Shown piece after piece: positions 43,090 to 57,380 of a stretch of DNA of 64,000 bases. Positions within the stretch are counted from its first letter, which is position 1. Each line of letters opens with the position of its first letter. The position numbers were made by a program, and so were the translations under genes. Below the pieces are notes generated by a model, which had not been told where the DNA came from, did not search any database, and saw only the letters and a program-made list of their open reading frames with translations. This DNA comes from Symsagittifera roscoffensis. Lineage: Eukaryota; Xenacoelomorpha; Acoela; Convolutidae. The DNA is taken from the NCBI RefSeq assembly GCF_963678635.1, contig NC_087069.1, positions 50,487,670 through 50,551,669 of the forward strand, in the 5' to 3' direction.

Positions 43090-45370
43090 TAGATTTGGCA
43101 GTGTGCAGCCGAGCTTTAACATGTCTACCCCTTTTTCGTGATTAGAATGAACCATTTTATGCATAACTTCAAGGGTTCAACAACATCTTTGTAATTAAAC
43201 CACTGTAAGAAATAATGAAATGTTGACATCTTTTCCTGTTCCCAGATAGGTTTCAGGTAGTTGTAGTTTTTCAGTCCCGTAAAAGGTTCGGTTTTCAATC
43301 CAAATTCGTTCATTGCTCACAAATTAGTAAATCCAGTCTTGGGGGGCTTCTGAAAATTGTCAAACTCTTGATAGAGAGGGTTGCTGTTATTCGATTTACT
43401 ATGAAAATCGCCATACGACAGTAGTTGTTGTCCATCGATCTCGTTGGGAGTATCAAACCACTCGTCTGTAAAGTCCCTTACATCTCACTGGCTTTTAAGC
43501 TTTTAGAAAAGAGTGGCTTTCTTGATAACTGAAGGTTCAATTCCTTTGTTTGTTGATAAGGTAGAGAATGAGATATGATTTGATGAAGTTTCTATCATAC
43601 CGGCCACTTTTGAATCCAAAAAGTGGTAGAAGGTTGGTGTATCTCTCGAAATGTTGCATCAAATCAGTCAATTGATTTTTCTTAAGCCAGAGAAAATAAG
43701 TGGATGTGTTAGTTTCTTCATCGTCCTCGATAATTTCGTCTTCGTACTCTTTTGATTCACTTTTTAAGAACTACCTCACTCGTTGAGTACGCTAAAAAGC
43801 GTATCTAGTTCCTTTTTAATCTTTTTTCAATATCAAGAAACTTTGATTGCCTCTCCTCTTCATTTTCTCCGCCAATTTTTCCAAGTTTGCAAAAATTCAA
43901 TAATGAAGGATTGTGGATCTTTATCACACAAAAATATGGGTTTGCCAAGCAAATTGTATGAGGTTGTTTCTAAAATTGGTTCATGCTTCCCAATCTAAGC
44001 TATTGTTTCTGTCTGTATTACTTATTCGACTGGCAAGCAAGTTGATTCCAACTTGTGTCTATGTTATTGAACCCATCCACTTTTTCAATTAACGTCTCTC
44101 GTAATGTGAAAATTTTTTTCGGATAACTGTTTTGGACTCGGTCTTTGCAACAAAGCAAATGACGGATGAAGTTATCTGCATGTAGTAAATTGTATCGCTA
44201 TTGGGGGCATTTGGAGAAGTTGTCGATTTGATTGATTTGAATAATAAGGTTTTTGTGTCGTAGAAGCATTAATGTGTTTTCGTACTTACTGAAACCCTCC
44301 GACCTAATATACCCACAAAATCTCCATCTTAAATTTCGATACCAAGAGTGAAGATGTTTTTTTTTTGCTACATATTTGTTTAGTGGCAGATTATTCGTTG
44401 AAACTCAACAAAACTCCCGTTTTTTGAGAAAATCCCGTTTTTTGAGAAAATCATTGAAAACCTTGGAGTTGGATGTTTCAAAATTAGTTGTTACGTGCAA
44501 AATCACTGCAAGCACTCGAAACAAACCCAAAATGTCATTATGTGGTTGCTTCCTCGAGACCGAAATCAAAGAATTTAAAGAATTATTTCTCAGAGGTGGT
44601 TGGTGAATCACTCAATCTGAACATCCCATGGGTACATGTTTGAATAAGGCGGACAAAACTCACTTTAAGAATCAACTTGAATCGCCATTTTGTTTTTTGT
44701 CACTCCTGTCTACAAAATTCCCTGATACCTTGCTTGTTTTCTTGATTTTGTTCTGCTGTCAATTCTACTTTTTTGCGAACCAAACTAGGTTTATCGAAGA
44801 GTGTGTTTTTCGCAAAAGCGTTGAAACAATAATTTTTACCTGTTTTAATAATACATCTCCAGGGCTTTTTGCTGTACAATCCGGCTTTTCACGGACTTGA
44901 CCCAGTTTTTCATTAACTAGGTGGGGATCTAGTTTCGAAAGTTGAAAAGTAAATAGCTTGTGGCGTCCATTTTCCATCTCCCATCTCCGTTAAGAACTAT
45001 TGACAGGCATTCATCTCATCTCTTAGCTGTTCATTATTCTCCCAGTTTTCGAAGATTTTATTCAGACCAGCATTATAATACTCGTTTTCCTCGCTTTCAA
45101 CCCGTGATCTTTCTTGCGATGCTGTTGAAAAAATATTAGATTGGAGTTTCTTTCCCTTAGAAAATTTTCTTTGGTGTAGTCTTTTTACTGGTACGGGGCT
45201 TCATTTTCTGTTGATTGTAAGTCAAATAATTACATTATAGGTGAGAAATGTCTCCTCGAACACAACTTTTTTGTGGTGGGGCAGCATTCTGACTAAAATA
45301 CATCTGACTACAGTCCTCGCATTTAACTTTCTCATTCCTGTTGAGTGCCTTAATCTGAAAAAAGAGAGAT
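43090..45370 (-). pseudogene. Family-B DNA polymerase-like gene of a selfish element, decayed
   Basis: Read on the minus strand in broken frames. The upstream part (45370-45290) has KCEDCSQMYFSQ, a possible zinc-binding CxxC. A charged segment follows (45210-45000). Bases about 43700-43560 read FGFKSGRYDRNFIKSYLI, matching the exonuclease motif FN..(K/R)YD.N.I..YLI of virus- and transposon-type DNA polymerase B (DNA_pol_B_2-like) proteins. About 43230-43165 reads STFHYFLQWFNYKDVVEP, matching the later W-Y-N-x-x-D-V segment. The palm motifs (DTDS) would lie beyond 43090 and are not seen. Such genes sit in Polinton-type and related large DNA elements. Stops and shifts make this a pseudogene and it is 3'-truncated. 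No host role is implied. Confidence 0.6.
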
Positions 45371-46252
45371 TTATCTTGTACCAGAGTCAAGTTTGAAAAC
45401 ATTGGTACCTACAAAACCGAGTGGTTTGAAATGTCCCAAAAATTTGAAATTTTAAACTTACAATTTCATTTTAATTTCGCGTAGTTATGCAAAGTATAGA
45501 ACGGTTGCTTTTATTTAAAAAATATTCAAAAAGAAACTAGTTTTGTTTCTCTTGAAAGAAAATCAAATATCAGAATCGAGTAATTTTTAGTAACACTCTT
45601 TGTTCGAAATTAACTAATCAGAGTGGAAAATGTTCTATAAATAAACCTCTTAAAAATTTTCAAAAATTTTTATCATTCTTTGGAAAATTTCCAACAAGAA
45701 ACATTTGAGCTTCCTCAAGTAACAATTACTTGAAAAAAGAAAAAAATCCAATTAAATTTTCTATTGATGGAAAAGACATTGACTTGTTTGTTTTCAAAAA
45801 GTTCTGAACGTTTATTTTCGGCTAGGTAACGGTCTATTTAGAGAAACAGAATCAATCGAAATTAGCTTTACGCTTGTGGCTGAATCCTTTACACTTGGCC
45901 AGGAATTGTTTTTTTTACAAAAACTTGAAATTAATCAAAACGCCGTGTGATAATATGTGAAAGAGTCTTTTTTTCTTCTTTCCCCATTAACAAATTCGCC
46001 AGAACTCCCCAGCTAAGTTCTTTGTTTCTGCATTTCTTTTTATGATTTCAAAAATTCACAGTCTTGCTTAATCAGTTTGGAAAAAGATTTTCAGAGATTT
46101 GATTGGAAATTTCATCAACTTCGAGCTATTTTCTCAAGTTTACGTACAAATCTAAGAAAATGACAATCTACTCAAACACTAGCTTTTTTGCATTGATTTT
46201 ATCAAAAAAACTTGATTCACTTGATGAAAAAAATTGCAGAAAAGTTCTTTAT
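45371..46252. other. No supported feature
   Basis: AT-rich sequence between the polymerase remnant and the tandem duplication. I see nothing that can be named. Confidence 0.35.
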
Positions 46253-47649
46253 TATTAATTTTCTGTTATATGTTAATTACATCGGCGTTAGTTTTTTTAC
46301 AGCCAATAGTGTGTGATCATTTGTTTTTTTTTTTGCAATTGGGTTTTTTTCTATGTTTTTACCTACGCAGTAGATTTAGTTTCCTAATAGGTTAACGTTT
46401 CTCTGATTGGATACGACAAATTTATCTTGAACGAACAATTTTTTGAGGTTAAAATCGACAATGGGTGAAACGTTACTACAATGGAGAATTTATTCTGATT
46501 GTACGCAATTTTTAATAAAAATTCCCTTGAAAATAAGCAAAAAATCTGATGGGAAACGACTACAATCCAAATAACGAAAAACAATTCTGATTAGTTAAAC
46601 CCACACATTTGAGTTTTAGGTACCTCTAACTTTCAAGTAAAATGATTTTATCTTCAACCGAAAAACTGTCAACTATCTCCTCTCTCTCAGCTCTAAATCA
46701 GTCGTATTTCTTGTTATACCCAATCTTATTTTTCTTATTTCAACTTATTGCTCAAAATGATTTTCTCTGTGCAAAAAGCAACATTATGTACTCGATAGAA
46801 ACTTAGCTTGAGCTAGTACAAAACCAAGCGGGGAAACAACCTCTGCTGTTTTTTTGCACGACAGGACGTTCCAATACAAGGCTGGCACATGGCGGAAAGG
46901 ACGGGAAAAGATTTCTAGAAGCATCATATGATGCAAGTACCCATCACAAAGAAATAACTTGGATCAATGCAAATGATGGAGTAAATGTCTGAGCAAGTTC
47001 GATTGAACTACTCTGAAATTGCTGACTCCAGATATGTGGCTAAACCAGTCAACGACTTACTCTTTTCTTGAGTGGAAGCATGTTTTGTTGAGAATCTCGT
47101 CTCAACTGACAAAGATGAGGGTTTCTCAAAACATTGAGGCACAAAAAAATCCTACCACAACAATCATCAGCAACGGAACTTCGACCAGCTCTGTGTTTTA
47201 GGAGAACATACAGAGCTCTTCTGCTGCTCTACAGCTCTTTGAATGTTTTTGTTTTGTAAACAAATGTTATTTGATTTTTTTTAAGCTTTTTGTAATGAGT
47301 TAACTCACTCAAAATTATTTTAACTGTGAAACTGTGAAAGCAATTGAAATAAAACTTTAACTAGCGCAAAAATTTTAAAGGTACTTTGAAAACAATTGAT
47401 CAAACTTTGCACGTATGTTAGAAAAAACACAACAAAAAATGCTCACATATAAAAATACTTCATCATTTTTAGCGCCTTGTCGAAAAAAAATAATTTTTGC
47501 ATTTTCAAGAAAGAATTAAAACACTGTTTGCATCTTGCTGAAAAAGTGAAATAATTTTTTTAGCATTTGGTCGGAAATTTTTTATTGTTTTTTCTGCACT
47601 GTTGATAAATAAATTTTTCGAATGAATTTGTTTGAATTTCCAGGTTCGA

Positions 47650-50600
47650 TTTAAACTTTTTTTTACGAACACTAGTTTTTGCCTGTCTATTGAGAAAAAA
47701 CAACATAATAATAAATTATTAACAAAGGGAATAGCGATCGAAGTTTTTAAAATAGAACTTTTCTCAGCTAAAAATGAACAAATTAATTACAAAAAAAAAT
47801 TTTGCAATTTCTGCTTTTTAATAAGAAAAAAAAATTTTGTGGAAATTCACGAAAAAAATCCACGTGATGCATCTTAAAAAATTCTTTAAAATATTTGCAC
47901 GGTTATTAAACAGTTTTTCTAATTTGCAGACCTTGTAAAAGCCTAACCAAAATTTGCAAACTTGTTGTGAAAAACAGCTCAAATTTTTGCATTTTGCATA
48001 AACTTTGAAATGATTTTGGCACACGAGTTAGAAATTACGTAGATATATATGTTAAAGAGTGTTTTATCTGATATATTTTCATTTTTGAAATGAAGTAACA
48101 ATAAAAAAAAATAGAACTGTGAAAGTCGTAGAATATTTCAACCAGGGAAAATGACGTAATTACTCCTTAATTTCAAGAATCTTCGAATTGTTAGAATATA
48201 CGCATGAACTCCCAGAATTATATAAGAAATCATTACATATTTATTTCTAGACTCCTCTGAATCTGTTACATTCTAGAGTTTTTTTTAAAAAATCCCAACT
48301 GAAAACAAACTTTGCTAAAAAATAAAAATTGTAAGTGCCTCAAATGAGATCTGGGATACGCAGATCTGGGATACGGAAAAGTTTTTCATTTGCTTAAAAA
48401 TTAACATGTTTTACAAAGGACAGTTTCTGAAGGAATGGTTGAACTTGACATTTTCTACAGAAATTCGAAGAAGTGTTTCAATCACTTAAGAATTTTCCTG
48501 CATAAATGGCGAAAAAATGAAACAATTTGTCAAAGACGGTACAGAAAAAAAATACTGATTCAACATGATAAATTATCTCTGTTGAAATGAAATTCTGATG
48601 TGGCATATGAAAAAAAGTGACCAAGAACTCAAAAGCTATGTCAATTTTTATATCAAGTAGAAATTCTTTTGTCTTTTTACACAATTATCAACATTTATTT
48701 TTTTAATTGGGTTTTTCTTCCGATTTGAAATATGTTTTCGTGAACCATTTCTGAAATTTTCAAAAATTTATCATTGGAAAGTATCAAAAGAAATATATTC
48801 AATTAACATAATTTTTCTATCACGAAACTCACATACACATTATGCACGGCACCATGACAGTCAACAAAATAGTCAAAAAACTTAAGCAAATCAATTTCAT
48901 GCTTTGAGTTTTGAACTCTTCGAATTCTGTCCAGAAACGCTGAACCAAGAGTTTGTGTGGAAGCAAGTTGATGTTTAGAACTTACTTAACGTCTCATGAG
49001 ACATTTTTTTTCGCCTGAAACGCTTCTTTTAAATACCAGTCATCTGTTCGGCTCTTTCCAAAGTAAATAATTTTGAACTGCCCGACTAACCTGATTGAAC
49101 ATTCCTCCGCGTGATGTAACGATACTTGATTAGAATCTGTGTTTGAACAAAGTGTAATGACAGTTTTATTCTTGATAAATCTAAATATATTATTCTAATC
49201 TCTGCAGAATTTTAGAAAGAAATATTACTTTTAAAAGCAAATGGAGCATGAATTTCTTAAAATAACATAATGAGTTGTGAGTGGACAAACAATAAGCTTA
49301 ATTTAATTTGTAAATTTCGTAAGACTTGTTGAAAACAGAATGTATTGAATGATGATTTTCTTTGTAATCTGAACAAAAGCTAAGGAGAGCTTCAGACATT
49401 GCAGCGACCATCTAGAAGATTAGTTTTGCAGAGAATTCTGGATTTATACAGGAGCACTGATGCCTTACAGTTTCCATATATGGATTTGTTTCAATTTTTC
49501 CATATTTTGTACTACTTCCTTTTATGGAAATCATGATTACTCATACTGTATATTTCCTTTTTCATTTAATCTCAAAATCGTTTCTCTCAATTCTCCTCAT
49601 CTGATCGGTTTGCTTTTATATCCAAAATTTACACAAGAAAAGACGCTAGTCCCAATTACCTTGAATTTTTAAGAAATCAGAAAAGAATTAGGAGAGCTTC
49701 TTGGTCCCAAAAATCCTACAAGTGGATAATTTACATTGAAAACTGCTTCCAACTAATCAAGAAAATTGAGTTGAGGCAACTCAAAAATCTCAGCAAGTCT
49801 ATCTTGGAGAAAAAGAAGGAGAGAGGATATCAGAAAAACTGAATGATGTGACTCATGATGCTGAAAATCTTGGACCTGAACCTATAAATGAAGCCAAATC
49901 AGTCAAAGAATCAACTATGGATCAGTTGCTCGACATCTCTAATAGAGTATACAAAATAGCGAAATACGACATGAGGATCGTGTGTATCACAATCAAGAAA
50001 TGCAGTGTGAACAAACCACCCTTCATTCAGTTTCGACTCTTCAATGCAAAAGAAAATGAAGCCTTGAAGCAAGTTGACTAGGTCAATTATACTCTGAATG
50101 AATTCAAATAACTTTCGCAAATTTTGGGAGAATTCATGTTAGTTGATAATTGTAAGGCCCGGAAACGCTTTCTGATTATTTTTTTGTTTAGTAATTGAAA
50201 TACTTTTAACTCAAAATTGTTTTTTTTCCCGACTGGAGTGCACATTTAGAGTTAGAACAATTTGAGAAAACTTTGCCTCAACAAACAACCTAATCAAAAT
50301 TAACTGAATACATAAAACGAACCTGAGTTGATTTCCAAGTATTTGTTTAAAAAAACTTATAACTGTCCTGCTGTTTTAAAACAGAAGATTATGTTGCTAG
50401 TAATCAAAGAAAATTTTTGTTTTGAAAAGGTGTATCTGCTTTGAGAAATTAAAAGAGTTTTCATTGTTTGAAACGGGCTTCTATCAGATACTATAGTTGT
50501 ATTTCTTCACAAAAGTCATGAGAATGGCAGAGTGATGATGTTAATGCGGAGTTTAATAGTTTTTTTGTAGAGGTGCGCCAGTATTTTTAAAAAAAACTTT

Positions 50601-50850
50601 GGTGAAGTTCTTTGATAAAATAAGTGTTGCCAGGTTTATGAAAAAACTTTCAATTACAAGAACGGACTCAGAAATTTTTTTCAAAAATTTATTAGAAAAC
50701 GATGGAAAATCCTATGAAACAAAAAACTGAAGACAAGGAATACAAAAAAATTTTGAGTGAATCAAATTGATTGATTTCAAATTTTCTTAATAATAGTCGT
50801 TCTATCAATTTGAAAACTTTTCATAGAAAATTATATTTGTGAAAATTTTA
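47650..50850 (+). repeat. Older internal repeat unit alpha
   Basis: It aligns with the beta units 50851-52412 (truncated) and 57008-59850 (full), and is itself copied at about 53810-57007. Alpha and beta differ at many positions. Beta lacks about 370 bases present in alpha (about 47782-48146). Landmarks are TTTACGAACACTAGTTTTTG, ACGCATGAACTCCCAGA, the doubled AGATCTGGGATACG and CATTATGCACGGCACCATGACA. Confidence 0.7.
49848..50081 (+). pseudogene. Shortened copy of the 58763 frame
   Basis: 77 codons starting MTHDAENLGPEP. Upstream sequence has lost one base relative to 58763-58830, breaking the frame. The donor-like GGTAAGG is replaced by AAATGAAGCC. An identical copy lies at 56005-56238 because of the 6.16 kb duplication. 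Confidence 0.3.
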
Positions 50851-51223
50851 TTCAAACTTTTTTTTACGAACACTAGTTTTTGCTTGTCTGTTGAGAAAAA
50901 ACAACATAATAATAAATTATTACCATAGGGAATAGCGATAGAAGTATTAAAATAGAACTTTTCTCAGCTAAAATTCAGCGAAAATGACGTAATTAATCCT
51001 TAATTTCTAGAATCGTCGAATTGTTAGAATATACGCATGAACTCCCAGATTTATATAAGAAATCATTACATATTTATTTCTAGACTCCTCTGAATCTGTT
51101 AAATTCTAGAGTTTTTTAAAAAAAATCCCAACTGAAAACAAACTTTGCTAAAAAATAAAAAATTGTAAGTGGCTCAAATGAGATCTGGGATACGCAGATC
51201 TGGGATACGGAAAAGTTTTTCAT

Positions 51224-51541
51224 TTGCTTAAAAATGAACATGTTTTACAAAGGACAGTTTTTGAAGGAATGGTTGAACTTGACATTTTCTACAGAGATTC
51301 GAAGAAGTGTTTCAATCACTTAAGAATTTTCCTGCATAAATGGCGAAAAAATGAAACAACTTGTCAAAGAAGGTACAGGAATCATATACTGATTGAACAT
51401 GATAAATTATCTCTGTTGAAAAGAAATTCTGATGCGGCATATGAAAAAAAAGTGACCAAGAACTCAAAAGCTATGTCAGTTTTTATATCAAGTAGAAATT
51501 CTTTTGTCTTTTTACACAATTATCAACATTTAGTTTTTTAA
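51224..51541 (+). CDS. Unrecognised 105-codon frame in beta unit
   Basis: The frame runs MLKNEHVLQRTVFEGMVELD and on through FNHLRIFLHKWRKNETTCQ, rich in Lys/Arg and plausibly protein. A copy with one residue changed is at 57381-57698. In the alpha units (48413 and 54571 region) the same sequence has no start and an internal stop. No family is recognised. It could be a decayed transposon protein or chance conservation from recent duplication. Confidence 0.25.
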   Translation: MLKNEHVLQRTVFEGMVELDIFYRDSKKCFNHLRIFLHKWRKNETTCQRRYRNHILIEHDKLSLLKRNSDAAYEKKVTKNSKAMSVFISSRNSFVFLHNYQHLVF

Positions 51542-54500
51542 ATGGGTTTTTCTTCTGATTCGAATTATAATTTCCTGAACAAATTCTTAGTTTTTCAAAA
51601 ATTTATCATTGGAAAGTATCAAAAGAAATATATTCAAAGAACATATTTTTTCTACCTCAAAACTTACATACACATTATGCACGGCACCATGACAATCAAC
51701 AAAATAGTAAAAAAAACTTAAGCAAATCAATTTCATACTTTGAATTTTGAACTCCTCGAATTATGTCCAGAAACGCTGAACCAAGAGTTTGTGTGGAAGC
51801 AATCTGATGTTTAGAACTTACAAACGTCTCATGAGACATTTTTTTTCGAATGAAACGCTTCTTTTAAATACCAGTCTTCTGTTCGGCTCTTTCCAACGTA
51901 AATAATTTTGAACTGCCCGACTAACCTGATTGAACTTTTCTCCGCGTGATGTAACGATACTTGATTAGAATCTGTGTTTGAACAAAGTGTAATGACAGTT
52001 TTATTCTTGATATATCTAAATATGTTAATCTAATCTCTGCAGAAACTTAGAAAGAGATGCTACTTTTAAAAGCAAATGGAGCATGAATTTCTTAAAATAA
52101 CATAAAGAATTGTGAGTGGACAAACAATAAGCTTAAGTTATTATGTAAATTTCGTAAGACTCGTTGAAAACAGAATGTATTGAAAGATGATTTTCTTTGT
52201 AATCTGAACAAAAGCTAAGGAGAGCTTTAGACATTGCAGCGACCATCTAGAAGATTAGTTTTGCAGAGAATTCTGGATTTATACAGGAGCACTGATGCCT
52301 TACAGTTTCCATATATGGATTTGTTTCAATTTTTCCATATTTTGTACTACTTCCTTTTATGGAAATCATGATTACTCATACTGTTTATTTCCTTTTTCAT
52401 TTAATCTCAAAATATTAATTTTCTGTTATATGTTAATTACATCGGCGTTAGTTTTTTTACAGCCAATAGTGTGTGATCATTTGTTTTTTTTTTGCAATTG
52501 GGTTTTTTTCTATGTTTTTACCTACGCAGTAGATTTAGTTTCCTAATAGGTTAACGTTTCTCTGATTGGATACGACAAATTTATCTTGAACGAACAATTT
52601 TTTGAGGTTAAAATCGACAATGGGTGAAACGTTACTACAATGGAGAATTTATTCTGATTGTACGCAATTTTTAATAAAAATTCCCTTGAAAATAAGCAAA
52701 AAATCTGATGGGAAACGACTACAATCCAAATAAAGAAAAACAATTCTGATTAGTTAAACCCACACATTTGTGTTTTAGGTACCTCTAACTTTCAAGTAAA
52801 ATGATTTTATCTTCAACCGAAAAACTGTCAACTATCTCCTCTCTCTCAGCTCTAAATCAGTCGTATTTCTTGTTATACCCAATCTTATTTTTCTTATTTC
52901 AACTTATTGCTCAAAATGATTTTCTCTGTGCAAAAGCAACATTATGTACTCGATAGAAACTTAGCTTGAGCTAGTACAAAACCAAGCGGGGAAACAACCT
53001 CTGCTGTTTTTTTGCACGACAGGACGTTCCAATACAAGGCTGGCACATGGCGGAAAGGACGGGAAAAGATTTCTAGAAGCATCATATGATGCAAGTACCC
53101 ATCACAAAGAAATAACTTGGATCAATGCAAATGATGGAGTAAATGTCTGAGCAAGTTCGATTGAACTACTCTGAAATTGCTGACTCCAGATATGTGGCTA
53201 AACCAGTCAACGACTTACTCTTTTCTTGAGTGGAAGCATGTTTTGTTGAGAATCTCGTCTCAACTGACAAAGATGAGGGTTTCTCAAAACATTGAGGCAC
53301 AAAAAAATCCTACCACAACAATCATCAGCAACGGAACTTCGACCAGCTCTGTGTTTTAGGAGAACATACAGAGCTCTTCTGCTGCTCTACAGCTCTTTGA
53401 ATGTTTTTGTTTTGTAAACAAATGTTATTTGATTTTTTTAAAGCTTTTTGTAATGAGTTAACTCACTCAAAATTATTTTAACTGTGAAACTGTGAAAGCA
53501 ATTGAAATAAAACTTTAACTAGCGCAAAAATTTTAAAGGTACTTTGAAAACAATTGATCAAACTTTGCACGTATGTTAGAAAAAACACAACAAAAAATGC
53601 TCACATATAAAAATACTTCATCATTTTTAGCGCCTTGTCGAAAAAAAATAATTTTTGCATTTTCAAGAAAGAATTAAAACACTGTTTGCATCTTGCTGAA
53701 AAAGTGAAATAATTTTTTTAGCATTTGGTCGGAAATTTTTTATTGTTTTTTCTGCACTGTTGATAAATAAATTTTTTGAATGAATTTGTTTGAATTTCCA
53801 GGTTCGATTTAAACTTTTTTTTACGAACACTAGTTTTTGCCTGTCTATTGAGAAAAAACAACATAATAATAAATTATTAACAAAGGGAATAGCGATCGAA
53901 GTTTTTAAAATAGAACTTTTCTCAGCTAAAAATGAACAAATTAATTACAAAAAAAATTTTTGCAATTTCTGCTTTTTAATAAGAAAAAAAATTTTTGTGG
54001 AAATTCACGAAAAAAATCCACGTGATGCATCTTAAAAAATTCTTTAAAATATTTGCACGGTTATTAAACAGTTTTTCTAATTTGCAGACCTTGTAAAAGC
54101 CTAACCAAAATTTGCAAACTTGTTGTGAAAAACAGCTCAAATTTTTGCATTTTGCATAAACTTTGAAATGATTTTGGCACACGAGTTAGAAATTACGTAG
54201 ATATATATGTTAAAGAGTGTTTTATCTGAAATATTTTCATTTTTGAAATGAAGTAACAATAAAAAAAAATAGAACTGTGAAAGTCGTAGAATATTTCAAC
54301 CAGGGAAAATGACGTAATTACTCCTTAATTTCAAGAATCTTCGAATTGTTAGAATATACGCATGAACTCCCAGAATTATATAAGAAATCATTACATATTT
54401 ATTTCTAGACTCCTCTGAATCTGTTACATTCTAGAGATTTTTTAACAAATCCCAACTGAAAACAAACTTTGCTAAAAAATAAAAATTGTAAGTGCCTCAA

Positions 54501-56004
54501 ATGAGATCTGGGATACGCAGATCTGGGATACGGAAAAGTTTTTCATTTGCTTAAAAATTAACATGTTTTACAAAGGACAGTTTCTGAAGGAATGGTTGAA
54601 CTTGACATTTTCTACAGAAATTCGAAGAAGTGTTTCAATCACTTAAGAATTTTCCTGCATAAATGGCGAAAAAATGAAACAATTTGTCAAAGACGGTACA
54701 GAAAAAAATTACTGATTCAACATGATAAATTATCTCTGTTGAAATGAAATTCTGATGTGGCATATGAAAAAAAGTGACCAAGAACTCAAAAGCTATGTCA
54801 ATTTTTATATCAAGTAGAAATTCTTTTGTCTTTTTACACAATTATCAACATTTATTTTTTTAATTGGGTTTTTCTTCCGATTTGAAATATGTTTTCGTGA
54901 ACCATTTCTGAAATTTTCAAAAATTTATCATTGGAAAGTATCAAAAGAAATATATTCAATTAACATAATTTTTCTATCACGAAACTCACATACACATTAT
55001 GCACGGCACCATGACAGTCAACAAAATAGTCAAAAAACTTAAGCAAATCAATTTCATGCTTTGAGTTTTGAACTCTTCGAATTCTGTCCAGAAACGCTGA
55101 ACCAAGAGTTTGTGTGGAAGCAAGTTGATGTTTAGAACTTACTTAACGTCTCATGAGACATTTTTTTTCGCCTGAAACGCTTCTTTTAAATACCAGTCAT
55201 CTGTTCGGCTCTTTCCAAAGTAAATAATTTTGAACTGCCCGACTAACCTGATTGAACATTCCTCCGCGTGATGTAACGATACTTGATTAGAATCTGTGTT
55301 TGAACAAAGTGTAATGACAGTTTTATTCTTGATAAATCTAAATATATTATTCTAATCTCTGCAGAATTTTAGAAAGAAATATTACTTTTAAAAGCAAATG
55401 GAGCATGAATTTCTTAAAATAACATAATGAGTTGTGAGTGGACAAACAATAAGCTTAATTTAATTTGTAAATTTCGTAAGACTTGTTGAAAACAGAATGT
55501 ATTGAATGATGATTTTCTTTGTAATCTGAACAAAAGCTAAGGAGAGCTTTAGACATTGCAGCGACCATCTAGAAGATTAGTTTTGCAGAGAATTCTGGAT
55601 TTATACAGGAGCACTGATGCCTTACAGTTTCCATATATGGATTTGTTTCAATTTTTCCATATTTTGTACTACTTCCTTTTATGGAAATCATGATTACTCA
55701 TACTGTATATTTCCTTTTTCATTTAATCTCAAAATCGTTTCTCTCAATTCTCCTCATCTGATCGGTTTGCTTTTATATCCAAAATTTACACAAGAAAAGA
55801 CGCTAGTCCCAATTACCTTGAATTTTTAAGAAATCAGAAAAGAATTAGGAGAGCTTCTTGGTCCCAAAAATCCTACAAGTGGATAATTTACATTGAAAAC
55901 TGCTTCCAACTAATCAAGAAAATTGAGTTGAGGCAACTCAAAAATCTCAGCAAGTCTATCTTGGAGAAAAAGAAGGAGAGAGGATATCAGAAAAACTGAA
56001 TGAT

Positions 56005-56238
56005 GTGACTCATGATGCTGAAAATCTTGGACCTGAACCTATAAATGAAGCCAAATCAGTCAAAGAATCAACTATGGATCAGTTGCTCGACATCTCTAAT
56101 AGAGTATACAAAATAGCGAAATACGACATGAGGATCGTGTGTATCACAATCAAGAAATGCAGTGTGAACAAACCACCCTTCATTCAGTTTCGACTCTTCA
56201 ATGCAAAAGAAAATGAAGCCTTGAAGCAAGTTGACTAG
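56005..56238 (+). pseudogene. Shortened copy of the 58763 frame, duplicate
   Basis: Same 77-codon frame as at 49848-50081, present because of the 6.16 kb duplication. Confidence 0.3.
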
Positions 56239-57380
56239 GTCAATTATACTCTGAATGAATTCAAATAACTGTCGCAAATTTTGGGAGAATTCATGTTAGT
56301 TGATAATTGTAAGGCCCGGAAACGCTTTCTGATTATTTTTTTGTTTAGTAATTGAAATACTTTTAATTCAAAATTGTTTTTTTTCCCAACTGGAGTGCAC
56401 ATTTAGAGTTAAAACAATTTGAGAAAACTTTGCCTCAACAAACAACCTAATCAAAATTAACTGAATACATAAAACGAACCTGAGTTGATTTCCAAGTATT
56501 TGTTTAAAAAAACTTATAACTGTCCTGCTGTTTTAAAACAGAAGATTATGTTGCTAGTAATCAAAGAAAATTTTTGTTTTGAAAAGGTGTATCTGCTTTG
56601 AGAAATTAAAAGAGTTTTCATTGTTTGAAACGGGCTTCTATCAGATACTATAGTTGTATTTCTTCACAAAAGTCATGAGAATGGCAGAGTGATGATGTTA
56701 ATGCGGAGTTTAATAGTTTTTTTGTAGAGGTGCGCCAGTATTTTTTAAAAAAACTTTGGTGAAGTTCTTTGATAAAATAAGTGTTGCCAGGTTTATGAAA
56801 AAACTTTCAATTACAAGAACGGACTCAGAAATTTTTTTCAAAAATTTATTAGAAAACGATGGAAAATCCTATGAAACAAAAAACTGAAGACAAGGAATAC
56901 AAAAAAATTTTGAGTGAATCAAATTGATTGATTTCAAATTTTCTTAATAATAGTCGTTCTATCAATTTGAAAACTTTTCATAGAAAATTATATTTGTGAA
57001 AATTTTATTCAAACTTTTTTTTACGAACACTAGTTTTTGCTTGTCTGTTGAGAAAAAACAACATAATAATAAATTATTAACATAGGGAATAGCGATAGAA
57101 GTATTAAAATAGAACTTTTCTCAGCTAAAATTCAGCGAAAATGACGTAATTAATCCTTAATTTCTAGAATCGTCGAATTGTTAGAATATACGCATGAACT
57201 CCCAGAATTATATAAGAAATCATTACATATTTATTTCTAGACTCCTCTGAATCTGTTAAATTCTAGAGTTTTTAAAAACAAATCCCAACTGAAAACAAAC
57301 TTTGCTAAAAAATAAAAAATTGTAAGTGGCTCAAATGAGATCTGGGATACGCAGATCTGGGATACGGAAAAGTTTTTCAT

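Larger units (their letters stand above)
46253..52412 (+). repeat. 6.16 kb tandem duplication, copy 1
   Basis: Bases 46253-52412 recur as 52413-58570 with an offset of 6157-6160 and only scattered single-base or homopolymer differences. The left boundary is TATTAATTTTCTG: preceded by TTCTTTAT at 46252 and by CTCAAAA at 52412. It includes an older internal duplication (47650-50850 against 50851-52412). I see no recognisable gene. Confidence 0.85.
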
